The notes under the pieces: model-generated
What the model saw: the letters and a program-made list of their open reading frames with translations, nothing else
Told to the model about the DNA's origin: nothing
Database searches by the model: none
Part shown: in pieces, positions 34,401 through 42,614 of the stretch
How positions within the stretch are numbered: position 1 is the first letter of the stretch
Layout of the letters: every line of letters begins with the position of its first letter
Translations under genes and position numbers: made by a program
Source: Bacteroidota bacterium
GTDB taxonomy: Bacteria; Bacteroidota; Bacteroidia; Chitinophagales; Chitinophagaceae
NCBI GenBank assembly: GCA_023386555.1
Contig: JAEWJK010000006.1
Span: forward strand, 124,001 to 188,000
Direction of reading: 5' to 3'
Length of the DNA: 64,000 nt

Positions 34401-35669
34401 TTAAGTAGTACGAATAGCCTTTACAGGATTCATTTTAGCTGCGATAAAGGCAGGAATGATACCTGAGATAATGCCCAATATCACACAAAGAACAAAAGCA
34501 AGAATGATAATGTTTGGTGCGATAAAAATCTGGAAAGGCATTACTGCGCTTAATGCTGTTGCCAATATCCAAACAAGCAACAATCCTATTAAACCACCAA
34601 TAATACATAGAAAGGCACTTTCAATTAAGAACTCTGTCAGTATTACATTTCTTTTTGCACCAATCGCTTTTTTTAATCCGATCTGGCTTGTTCTTTCTCT
34701 TACAGTAACGAACATAATATTTGCTACACCGAAGGCACCAACAATTAATGAAAGTCCGGCAATAGCCCATCCAGCAACGTTTACCATTCCAAAAAAAGAA
34801 CCTACCTGTTCACTAAAGAAATTAATATCATTCAACGCAAAATTATCTTCATCTCTTGGGCTTAATCTTCGTATCTGACGCATCACTCCTCTCAGATCTT
34901 CTACCAAAGCAGTTGATGAAACATTCTCCCTGGCTTTCACCATTATAAAATTACTACCACCGAAACCTTGTGGATTGGTTCCAAAAATGGACGCATAATA
35001 ACGATGAGCGAGAATTACACAATTATCATAATCAAATCCGCCTACAAAACTTTGTCCCTGCTTTTCAATTACACCAACTACAGTTATATGTCTGCCGTTC
35101 ATTGATATCTCTTTCCCTAAAGCTCTTTCAGGATTTCCCATAAGATCTTCAGCAACCTTAAACCCGATTACGGCAGCAGAAGTACCTCTTTTAAAATCAG
35201 CATCAGATAAATAACGGCCTCCTTGTACAATATCTATCGATTGAATCTTATCAAAATCTTCTGTGATGCCAAAAACACTTGCACCTGATAGTTCAAAATC
35301 TTTATAGGATAATGTTGCATTCGATTCAAGAAAATGAGAAACGTATTCAGCCAGGTAAGAACGCTGTTTTATAAATTCAACTTCATTATTTTTTGGAGCA
35401 GGCCTGTTTATATATTTCCACCACGGATAACTTCCACCATCACCACCACCATATTCCCATTTATCAATGTAAATAGTGTTACTTCCAAGTGTTTTGATAT
35501 CGCTTTGTACTTTCTGTTCAAGACTATCCACGGTAGCCAATACACCAATAATGCAGAAAATACCAATGGTAATTCCAAACAACGACAAAAATGTTCTGAG
35601 CTTGTTATTCTTCAGTTCACCCAAAGCCATTTTAAAGCTGTTCCAGAGTATCGTAAACAGTTTGAGCAT
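34401..35669 (-). CDS. ABC transporter permease, MacB/FtsX type
   Basis: A 422-residue membrane protein with the MacB layout: a membrane helix at about 20-45 (FLSLFGITIGIFCIIGVL), a large periplasmic domain (about 50-285), and three C-terminal helices. FtsX motifs include VANIMFVTVRERTSQIGLKKAIGAKR before helix 3, and the AAKMNPVKAIRTT tail. Such permeases work with an ATPase and often an outer-membrane partner to move lipoproteins, peptides or drugs; no ATPase is adjacent. The start is 4 nt after a TAAATTTG element, so the transcript may be leaderless. Confidence 0.88.
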   Translation of the reverse strand: MLKLFTILWNSFKMALGELKNNKLRTFLSLFGITIGIFCIIGVLATVDSLEQKVQSDIKTLGSNTIYIDKWEYGGGDGGSYPWWKYINRPAPKNNEVEFIKQRSYLAEYVSHFLESNATLSYKDFELSGASVFGITEDFDKIQSIDIVQGGRYLSDADFKRGTSAAVIGFKVAEDLMGNPERALGKEISMNGRHITVVGVIEKQGQSFVGGFDYDNCVILAHRYYASIFGTNPQGFGGSNFIMVKARENVSSTALVEDLRGVMRQIRRLSPRDEDNFALNDINFFSEQVGSFFGMVNVAGWAIAGLSLIVGAFGVANIMFVTVRERTSQIGLKKAIGAKRNVILTEFLIESAFLCIIGGLIGLLLVWILATALSAVMPFQIFIAPNIIILAFVLCVILGIISGIIPAFIAAKMNPVKAIRTT

Positions 35670-35673
35670 GTGT

Positions 35674-35681
35674 CAAATTTA
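35674..35681 (-). promoter_or_regulatory. Putative leaderless promoter -7 element (TAAATTTG)
   Basis: TAAATTTG matches TAnnTTTG and ends 4 nt before the permease ATG (35669). Transcription would start at or very near the A of ATG. The -33 region reads GTTA with a 19-nt spacer, only partly matching. A repeat copy begins 30 nt upstream. Confidence 0.5.
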
Positions 35682-35710
35682 GGGTTTATTACTATGCACT
35701 TAACACTATT

Positions 35711-35746
35711 GCTACTATTGAGCTTCGTTGTGTCACTCACTTGTAC
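35711..35746 (-). repeat. Dispersed repeat copy upstream of the permease gene
   Basis: The core GTACAAGTGAGTGACACAAC lies on the minus strand (35746-35727), extended to 35711 by GAAG and an ATAGTAGC-like tail as at 13154-13189. It lies 41 nt before the permease ATG and points towards it. Confidence 0.65.
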
Positions 35747-35778
35747 AGTAGATTGTAAATGCAACAGGAGTAATTGAA

Positions 35779-36249
35779 TTATAAACTCTTATTCAACTTC
35801 TCCAAAACCGTAAATACAGCCGGACAAAAAGTAGCATTCTTCAACGTGATGCTTTGCCTTTTAAAAAACACATCTTCATCGGTGTATGGAAAACGGCTGC
35901 AATCAGAAGGACGAACATCATAAATGCTGCAGAAATTATCGCCACCTAAAAACGGACAGGGAGATTGTTTCACCACATAATCACCATCAGAATCGAGGTT
36001 TAAGTAAGTATCAATAAAAACCGATTCTTTTAACCTAAGGTGTTTACTGATTCTTTTTATGTCTGGCGTTTTAAATCTGGGAGAATAATTCTTACAACAC
36101 GCAGCACACGTTAAACAATCCACTTCTGCAAAAGCCTCTTCATGAAGCTGAGGTAATTGTTTCAACAGCTTATTCTTATCAGCTTTTTGCAACAATTGCT
36201 TGTATTGCTTCTGACTTTCTGTGGCTTTTTTCTGCCAATTGTGTTGCAT
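35779..36249 (-). CDS. YkgJ-family cysteine cluster protein
   Basis: A 156-residue protein with the CxxCxxCC-type pattern CLTCAACCKNY (near residues 45-55), then CPFLGGDNFCSIYDVRPSDCSRFPY later. These eight or so cysteines match the UPF0153/YkgJ family, thought to bind zinc or an iron-sulphur cluster, with unknown function. It is soluble, with no signal peptide. The gap to the permease gene contains the repeat copy, so it is probably an independent unit. Confidence 0.8.
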   Translation of the reverse strand: MQHNWQKKATESQKQYKQLLQKADKNKLLKQLPQLHEEAFAEVDCLTCAACCKNYSPRFKTPDIKRISKHLRLKESVFIDTYLNLDSDGDYVVKQSPCPFLGGDNFCSIYDVRPSDCSRFPYTDEDVFFKRQSITLKNATFCPAVFTVLEKLNKSL

Positions 36250-36311
36250 ATCCGGAGATTGGCAAAGATATATTAATGCTGAGCTGTGACTGAATTTCAG
36301 AAGTTAAATAG

Positions 36312-37133
36312 TTACGAAAGCAAACCCCAAAAACCGCTGCTTACATAAAAATAAATGGTTGCAAAAACCAATATAAACCAGATGAATATAACCGCTATGG
36401 AAGTTAACACAGCCTTTACTGCTGATGCCGTTGTTTTCTTATGAATAAAATAATAATATGAGATAGACCTGTACCCTACTTCAAAAACAAAAAAGCTCAA
36501 CAATACTACATTAAAGCCTCCACCAAGGTTCAGAAGTCTCATTATAGGTCCGAAGACCAATGCAAAACTCAATACCGTAAAACCTGAAAAGTACATATTT
36601 GCCACCAGGTGTTCAGTGTAATTGTATCTACCTTTTCTATAAAATAGCCATAAGAATAAAGCTATTAAAGGAGTGGCAATCATAGCAACAAAGTTTGCGT
36701 ACCTGCTTATGAATTGCGAAGATTTTACTCTTCGCTCAAGAATTGCTCCTACCTGAGCTTTTGTTACAGGATCTTTGATATTCTCATATTTAGCTTTTAC
36801 ATCAACCGGAATAACCTGCTCTTTCGATGATGGCGCTACAGTATTGAGCATAAAAACATACATGGCTGCAACGATCAGAAAAAAGTTGAGGGGTGGAAAG
36901 TATTTTCTTCGTTTTCCTGCCACATATTCTCTGGCTACGACCCCAGGCTTCTTTAATAATTGCCAGAGCAACGAGAAAATTCCTTTATCAGCATGTGTAA
37001 AATAATGGAGGGCATCATGACTAACATCATGCAATGATAATCGGTGAGCAGCTGTTTGCTGTCCACAGGTCGAACAGAAATTCTGCTGTGGTGAAACAGG
37101 ATGTTCACAATTAAGACAGTTAGGGGCTTGCAT
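36312..37133 (-). CDS. DUF3667 membrane protein with zinc-ribbon N-terminus
   Basis: A 273-residue inner-membrane protein. The N-terminus has CLNCEHPVSPQQNFCSTCGQ, a zinc-ribbon-like four-cysteine motif, followed by HDALHYFTHADKGIFSLLWQLLKKPG and AREYVAGKRRKYFPPLNFFL, the DUF3667 signature. Four or five membrane helices follow (for example FFLIVAAMYVFML and FALVFGPIM). I chose the ATG at 37133 because the 40-residue upstream extension is basic, unlike the family, and lies in a repeat-rich stretch. Function unknown. Confidence 0.8.
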   Translation of the reverse strand: MQAPNCLNCEHPVSPQQNFCSTCGQQTAAHRLSLHDVSHDALHYFTHADKGIFSLLWQLLKKPGVVAREYVAGKRRKYFPPLNFFLIVAAMYVFMLNTVAPSSKEQVIPVDVKAKYENIKDPVTKAQVGAILERRVKSSQFISRYANFVAMIATPLIALFLWLFYRKGRYNYTEHLVANMYFSGFTVLSFALVFGPIMRLLNLGGGFNVVLLSFFVFEVGYRSISYYYFIHKKTTASAVKAVLTSIAVIFIWFILVFATIYFYVSSGFWGLLS

Positions 37134-37201
37134 AGTGGAAAAGTACAAACTCTTTATGAATTTAGTGCCTTTGGGAGTATTACCTTTGCCGCGAATTTTA
37201 T

Positions 37202-37251
37202 GATAGTTCATGGCTGATGGATAATAGTTCATAGTCTGGCCATGAACTATC
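37202..37251. repeat. Inverted repeat with internal direct repeats before gcvP
   Basis: GATAGTTCATGGC (37202-37214) pairs with GCCATGAACTATC (37239-37251), a perfect 13-bp stem. The loop repeats ATAGTTCATAGT. It ends 18 nt before the gcvP start and may fold in the 5' leader of that mRNA. Confidence 0.6.
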
Positions 37252-37269
37252 AACTATGAATTATGAACA

Positions 37270-40173
37270 ATGAATCTTTCTAATATGAATCTTTTTGAAC
37301 AACAACGTAACGAATTTATTCCAAGACATATTGGTCCGGATGAAGCCGAAACCAAAGAGATGCTGAAGGAATTGGGAGAAGAAAATATTGATTCGCTGAT
37401 CAGTAAGGTGATCCCTTCGTCTATTCGTTTGGCAAATGCTTTGGAAACAGGATCACCTATGAGTGAGTTTGAATACCTGAACCACCTGAAAGAAGTCTCG
37501 CTGAAAAATAAAGTTTATAAAACATATATAGGCCAGGGTTATTACGATACCATCACTCCTTCTGTGATATTGCGTAATGTTTTTGAAAACCCGGGATGGT
37601 ACACACAATACACTCCTTACCAGGCTGAGATATCACAGGGACGTTTGGAAAGTTTGCTCAACTTTCAAACAATGGTGAGTGATCTAACCGGTTTGCCAAT
37701 TGCCAATGCATCGTTACTGGATGAAGGAACTGCTGCAGCGGAAGCAATGGCAATGTTGTTTCATCATGTAAACAAAGGTGATAAAGCAGAGAAGCCTTTT
37801 TTCTTTGTTGATAAAAATATATTTCCGCAAACTACAGATGTGCTCTTCACCAGGGCAGAACCTTTAGGTATTCAACTGGTGTTTGGCGATTATGCAACTG
37901 ATCCGATTAACGAAGCTTATTTCGGAGCCATCGTTCAATATCCAAACAATGAAGGTTCTGTAGATGATCACCGTGGCTTTATCGAAAGAATGCATGGAAT
38001 GGGTGCTTATGTAGTAATGGCAACTGATCTTTTAGCACTTACCTTATTAACTCCTCCAGGCGAATTAGGTGCTGATGTTGCCATTGGTTCTGCACAAAGA
38101 TTTGGTGTGCCTTTGGGTTATGGTGGACCACATGCTGCTTTCTTCTCAACCAAAGACGAGTTTAAAAGAAACATTCCGGGAAGAATTATTGGCGTGAGTG
38201 TAGATGCTCAAAACAACAGGGCTTTAAGAATGGCTTTGCAAACCAGAGAGCAACATATTAAGAGGGAAAAAGCTACATCTAATATTTGTACCGCACAGGC
38301 ATTGTTGGCAAATATGGCAGCGATGTATACTGTCTATCATGGTGCGGAAGGTTTGAAAAATATTGCAAAAAGAGTTTCATTACTTGCCGGAACACTGGCA
38401 GCAGAATTAACTGAAGCAGGTTACAACATTCGCTACAAAAACTATTTTGATACGATTGTGGTTGATGTGGCTGATACAGCAAAGATCAGAACCATTGCAG
38501 AATCTCGTGGAGTTAACTTCCGTTATTTTCAAGAGAATGATCGTGTAAGTATTGCTGTTGATGAAACCACAACACAAGCCGATGTATTAGATATCATTGG
38601 CATTTTCCAGGAAGTAGCCAGCAAAGACATTGCTGAAGTAACATTCGATGCAGATCATTCATTCGATCACATTCCGAAAGAACTTACCAGGACGTCTGAA
38701 TATTTAACTCATCCTGTATTCAATACACATCATAGCGAAACACAGATGATGCGTTATATGAAATCATTGGAGAACAAAGATCTTTCGCTTAATACTTCGA
38801 TGATCTCTCTTGGAAGTTGTACAATGAAGTTGAACGCTGCAACTGAATTGATTCCCTTAAGTTGGGCTCATTGGGCTAAAATTCATCCTTTCGTTCCGAA
38901 CGACCAGGCCAAAGGTTATCATTATATGATACAGGAACTGGCAAATGACCTTTGTAAGATCACTGGTTTTGCAGCTTGTTCTTTACAGCCAAACAGTGGA
39001 GCACAAGGTGAATATGCAGGATTGCTGGCGATAAGAAATTATCATATTGGTAATGGCAATCCACACAAGAATGTAGTGTTGATACCAATGAGTGCTCATG
39101 GAACAAATCCTGCTTCTGCTGTGATGGCAGGAATGAAAGTAGTCGTTGTAAAAAGCACATCAGAAGGTTATATTGATATCGAAGACCTGAAAATAAAAGC
39201 AGAACAGCATAAAGAAAATCTTTCTTGTTTGATGGTGACTTACCCATCAACCCATGGTGTGTTTGAAGAAGGTATAAAAGAAGTTTGTGAGATCATTCAC
39301 CAGAATGGCGGACAAGTTTATATGGATGGAGCGAATATGAATGCACAGGTTGGATTAACATCTCCCGCAACAATTGGTGCCGATGTTTGTCACCTGAATC
39401 TTCATAAAACATTTGCTATTCCGCATGGTGGTGGTGGACCTGGAATGGGGCCAATTTGTGTTGCTGAACATCTTGCACAATATTTACCAGGACATGTTAC
39501 CGGTGATGAAAAACCAATGGTACCAGGCAGAGCTGGTGCTGTAAGTGCAGCTCCTTTTGGTTCGGCTTCTATCCTGCTGATCTCTTATGCATATATCAAA
39601 ATGTTAGGCAGTGAAGGTTTGAGAAAATCAACCGAGTATGCTATTCTGAATGCCAATTATATGAGGGCAAGATTGCAGAAGTTCTATCCTATTCTTTATA
39701 CAGGTAATCATGGTGTATGTGCACACGAGTTCATTGTAGATCTTCGTCCGTTTAAAACTACAACAGGCATTGAGGCAGAAGATGTAGCCAAACGATTAAT
39801 GGATTATGGTTTTCATGCACCAACACTCAGCTTCCCTGTTCCCGGAACGATCATGATTGAGCCTACAGAAAGTGAAGATAAAGCTGAGTTGGATCGTTTC
39901 TGTGAAGCACTCATCAGCATTTATGAAGAGATAAAAGCGATTGAAGAAGGAAAAAGCGACAAAGCCAATAATGCCATGAAGAATGCACCACATACTCAAT
40001 CTGTAGTGGTAACAGATGATTGGAACAAACCTTATACAAGACAACAGGCAGCGTTTCCATTATCATATATCAGGCATAACAAATTCTGGCCTTCTATCGG
40101 TCGTATCAATAATACTTATGGCGACAGGAATCTGATCTGTACCTGTGAGCCGATGGAGAATTATGCAGAATAA
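37270..40173 (+). CDS. gcvP: Glycine dehydrogenase (decarboxylating), P-protein
   Basis: PLP-dependent P-protein of the glycine cleavage system: removes CO2 from glycine and passes the aminomethyl group to lipoylated GcvH. The 967 residues are a single fused chain as in most bacteria, with two related halves. The Schiff-base lysine is Lys713 in HLNLHKTFAIPHGGGGPG. Other motifs are RHIGP near the N-terminus, QPNSGAQGEYAG and AHGTNPASAVMAG. The start can be 37270 or the ATG at 37285. GcvH and GcvT are not nearby. It ends at a terminator hairpin. Confidence 0.96.
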   Translation: MNLSNMNLFEQQRNEFIPRHIGPDEAETKEMLKELGEENIDSLISKVIPSSIRLANALETGSPMSEFEYLNHLKEVSLKNKVYKTYIGQGYYDTITPSVILRNVFENPGWYTQYTPYQAEISQGRLESLLNFQTMVSDLTGLPIANASLLDEGTAAAEAMAMLFHHVNKGDKAEKPFFFVDKNIFPQTTDVLFTRAEPLGIQLVFGDYATDPINEAYFGAIVQYPNNEGSVDDHRGFIERMHGMGAYVVMATDLLALTLLTPPGELGADVAIGSAQRFGVPLGYGGPHAAFFSTKDEFKRNIPGRIIGVSVDAQNNRALRMALQTREQHIKREKATSNICTAQALLANMAAMYTVYHGAEGLKNIAKRVSLLAGTLAAELTEAGYNIRYKNYFDTIVVDVADTAKIRTIAESRGVNFRYFQENDRVSIAVDETTTQADVLDIIGIFQEVASKDIAEVTFDADHSFDHIPKELTRTSEYLTHPVFNTHHSETQMMRYMKSLENKDLSLNTSMISLGSCTMKLNAATELIPLSWAHWAKIHPFVPNDQAKGYHYMIQELANDLCKITGFAACSLQPNSGAQGEYAGLLAIRNYHIGNGNPHKNVVLIPMSAHGTNPASAVMAGMKVVVVKSTSEGYIDIEDLKIKAEQHKENLSCLMVTYPSTHGVFEEGIKEVCEIIHQNGGQVYMDGANMNAQVGLTSPATIGADVCHLNLHKTFAIPHGGGGPGMGPICVAEHLAQYLPGHVTGDEKPMVPGRAGAVSAAPFGSASILLISYAYIKMLGSEGLRKSTEYAILNANYMRARLQKFYPILYTGNHGVCAHEFIVDLRPFKTTTGIEAEDVAKRLMDYGFHAPTLSFPVPGTIMIEPTESEDKAELDRFCEALISIYEEIKAIEEGKSDKANNAMKNAPHTQSVVVTDDWNKPYTRQQAAFPLSYIRHNKFWPSIGRINNTYGDRNLICTCEPMENYAE

Positions 40174-40190
40174 ATAAAATAATAGTTTTG

Positions 40191-40219
40191 AAAGCCTTGC
40201 AGAGATGCAGGGCTTTTTT
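40191..40219 (+). terminator. Rho-independent terminator of gcvP
   Basis: AAAGCCTTGCA and TGCAGGGCTTTTTT form a stem with one bulge or wobble and a GAGA loop, followed by a T-run. It lies 18 nt after the gcvP stop. Confidence 0.8.
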
Positions 40220-40253
40220 ATGTAGCCAGCAGCTGCAATTATCTTGATCTTTT

Positions 40254-40275
40254 CTTGCGTCGCACTCTTGTGCTG
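40254..40275 (-). repeat. Variant dispersed repeat copy, GCGACGCAA subtype
   Basis: On the minus strand GCACAAGAGTGCGACGCAAG resembles the main core with 14 of 19 positions matching, and shares GCGACGCAA with the copy at 5044. It lies between gcvP and the next plus-strand gene and points away from it. Confidence 0.45.
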
Positions 40276-40313
40276 AAACACATACCTCAGCAGGCATCCA
40301 TTTGGCCTGATAA

Positions 40314-40346
40314 TTTCATGCTGCTTATAAAAGCATCAGCATGAAA
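40314..40346 (+). promoter_or_regulatory. Hairpin covering the start codon
   Basis: TTTCATGCTG (40314-40323) pairs perfectly with CAGCATGAAA (40337-40346) around a 13-nt loop. The ATG at 40341 lies in the right arm. If formed in mRNA it would hide the start codon. Confidence 0.6.
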
Positions 40347-41030
40347 ACAGGCATTTTATCCAAATCCAATCCTGTAGAAAAAGCAAGAAGCAGCTGTAAG
40401 AAGAAATTTTTGTTTTACTTCAAGAAAGGTTTTCAATCACAGAAATATTACGATTGGGAAAGAGGATACAAATGGGAAGCACATGTATTGTGGTTAGAGG
40501 TACTTAACAAAAAGGAATTTAAACGTTTACTGGATGCCGGTGAATACAACGAAATAGCTAATCGTGCAGCAAGAATCGAATCAAAAACAAATCTCTTGTT
40601 CTCATTCGAAAAAATGGCTTTGCGAGATGCTATTAAAACAGAAGATGGGGCTAAAACATTTGCAGAAGGTCTGTTCAACTTTGTTTATGGAACAGGCAAA
40701 CTGCAGAAACGATTTGAAAACTGGATAGAAGCTGTTGCATCACTTCCAAGGAAACAAACAAGAGTACTTACATGGCCTTTAGTGACTGTGTTTGGTTTTA
40801 TTGCCAATCCGGTTGAACATATCTTTTTAAAGCCAAGAGTAACAAAGATCGCTGCCGAAAAATATGCATTCGATTTTCAATACACATCTAAACCAAACTG
40901 GGAAACTTATCAGAATTACCTCGCATTTGCAGAACAGGTTGGAGTAGACACTATGGAATGGCAACCAAAAGATATGATAGACATTCAATCTTTTTTATGG
41001 GTGATGGGTTCTGATGAATATCCCGATTAA
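40341..41030 (+). CDS. Unknown soluble protein conserved-looking in Bacteroidota
   Basis: A 229-residue basic, helical protein. It begins KTGILSKSNPVEKARSSCKKKF and contains WERGYKWEAHVLWLE, then a helical middle and RQTRVLTWPLVTVFGFIANP near residue 150, with a short hydrophobic patch. The C-terminus is acidic. No family motif is recognised. Composition and length look like a real gene. The start codon lies in a perfect hairpin, so expression may be controlled at translation. Confidence 0.65.
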   Translation: MKTGILSKSNPVEKARSSCKKKFLFYFKKGFQSQKYYDWERGYKWEAHVLWLEVLNKKEFKRLLDAGEYNEIANRAARIESKTNLLFSFEKMALRDAIKTEDGAKTFAEGLFNFVYGTGKLQKRFENWIEAVASLPRKQTRVLTWPLVTVFGFIANPVEHIFLKPRVTKIAAEKYAFDFQYTSKPNWETYQNYLAFAEQVGVDTMEWQPKDMIDIQSFLWVMGSDEYPD

Positions 41031-41083
41031 TATCCAGCCTAATCTCTTGATGAAATCTTATCTTTCGGTTTCAAATGTTACCG

Positions 41084-42592
41084 ATGAAAAGATTGCTTGC
41101 ACTATTCTTCAGCATTACAACCATCTCAGCTTTTTCCCAACCATCATTTATCACTGATAGCCTCGATAGTTATATTAAACAAGGCATGAAAGACTGGCAG
41201 GTTCCAGGATTAAGTATTGTTATTGTAAAGGATGGCAAAGTGGTATTGATGAAAGGCTATGGTGTAAAAGACATCCGGAAAAATGATGCCGTAGATGAGA
41301 ATACCTTATTCATGATCGCCAGCAACACAAAACTATTTACCGGTATTGCTCTTGCCAACTTAGAATATAGAAAGAAGCTTTCACTAAATGATAATATCAC
41401 TAAATATTTTCCTGATTTCAGATTATACGATAAAACAACTACAGAGTTAACTACTATCCGTGATCTGTTGACTCATCGTATCGGTACTAAAACATTCCAG
41501 GGAGATTTTACTTTCTGGAACAGTAATCTTTCCCGTAAAGATATCATGAATAAAATGCGTTTATTAAAGCCTGTTGGTTTATTCAGACAAGACTATGGCT
41601 ATTGTAATAGTTGTTATCTCACTGCAGGAGAAGTAATACAAAAAGTTACAGGCCAACCCTGGGAAGTTTATGTATATGATTCATTAATAAAAGCTACCGG
41701 AATGACAAACACGCATGCATTGTCTGCCGGAATTGCTCAAAGAAAAAACGTAGCTACTCCTTATACAACAAATTATACTGGCACGTTAAGAACAGTGCCT
41801 TATGATCAATGGGATAATCTTGCACCAGCAGCAAGTATTGTTAGCAATGCAAAAGATCTTTCTAATTGGTTAATGTTTCAATTAGATAGTGGTAAGGTTA
41901 ATGGTAAACAAGTAATTGCATGGCCTGTTTTACAAAAATCAAGAGATGTTGCTATCATAAACAGTAGTAGAAAATCTTCAATATATCCCATTCATTTTCG
42001 TGGATACGGTTTAGGCGTCAGTGTAGTAGATTATAATGGAAAACAAGTATATTCTCATACCGGTGGTGCTGCAGGAATGGTGAGTGGTGTTGCTTTTATT
42101 CCGGAGGAAAAGTTAGGTATTGCCATTCTTACCAATAATGATAACCAAAACTTTTTTGAATTACTACGTTACCAGGTAATGGATGCATATTTAGGTGTTC
42201 CGTACATTAATCGAAGCCTTCAGCAATTGAACGGATTCAATAGTGATATGGAAAAGCAACTTGCCGAGATCAAAGCATGGGAAGCAAGAACCAACAAAAC
42301 CAAACCCTCACTTGCCTACGATGATTATGCAGGTGAATACTACAATGAACTATACGGTAAACTTTCCATCAAACAAGATGCAGGAAAGCTCAAATTGAAA
42401 TTTCATTCGCATAATAACCTGACTGCGATCATGGAGTACATGGACAATGACGAATGGTTATTGAAATATGATAATATCGAGTATGGCATTTTCTCTGTTA
42501 AATTCACAGCAGATAAAAGTAAAGTGGTATCAATAGATATAAAGGCAAATGAATTTATTGAATACGATCCATACACATTTATAAAAAAATAG
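41084..42592 (+). CDS. Exported serine hydrolase, class-C beta-lactamase-like
   Basis: A 502-residue exported hydrolase of the S12/class-C family. The signal peptide is KRLLALFFSITTISAFSQ, favouring the ATG at 41084 over 41075. The active site is the SxxK motif in MIASNTKLFTG (nucleophile Ser), the YxN-type segment in DYGYCNSCYL, and HTGG in YSHTGGAAGM. A C-terminal DUF3471-like beta domain follows (YDDYAGEYYNELYGKL). It could be a peptidase or esterase rather than an antibiotic-resistance enzyme. It lies 54 nt after the previous gene and 22 nt before the next. Confidence 0.88.
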   Translation: MKRLLALFFSITTISAFSQPSFITDSLDSYIKQGMKDWQVPGLSIVIVKDGKVVLMKGYGVKDIRKNDAVDENTLFMIASNTKLFTGIALANLEYRKKLSLNDNITKYFPDFRLYDKTTTELTTIRDLLTHRIGTKTFQGDFTFWNSNLSRKDIMNKMRLLKPVGLFRQDYGYCNSCYLTAGEVIQKVTGQPWEVYVYDSLIKATGMTNTHALSAGIAQRKNVATPYTTNYTGTLRTVPYDQWDNLAPAASIVSNAKDLSNWLMFQLDSGKVNGKQVIAWPVLQKSRDVAIINSSRKSSIYPIHFRGYGLGVSVVDYNGKQVYSHTGGAAGMVSGVAFIPEEKLGIAILTNNDNQNFFELLRYQVMDAYLGVPYINRSLQQLNGFNSDMEKQLAEIKAWEARTNKTKPSLAYDDYAGEYYNELYGKLSIKQDAGKLKLKFHSHNNLTAIMEYMDNDEWLLKYDNIEYGIFSVKFTADKSKVVSIDIKANEFIEYDPYTFIKK

Positions 42593-42614
42593 TTTTCATC
42601 TTACATACACTACC

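Noticed and set aside
35334..35777. Plus-strand frame opposite the permease gene
   Set aside because: It is a shadow of the permease coding strand and includes the repeat copy; no domain or signal peptide.
37270..40173. GcvP as an unusual fusion of two proteins
   Set aside because: The single-chain form of about 960 residues is the usual bacterial arrangement.
40063..40297. Minus-strand frames between gcvP and the next gene
   Set aside because: They cover the gcvP end, its terminator and a repeat copy, and show no protein-like pattern.
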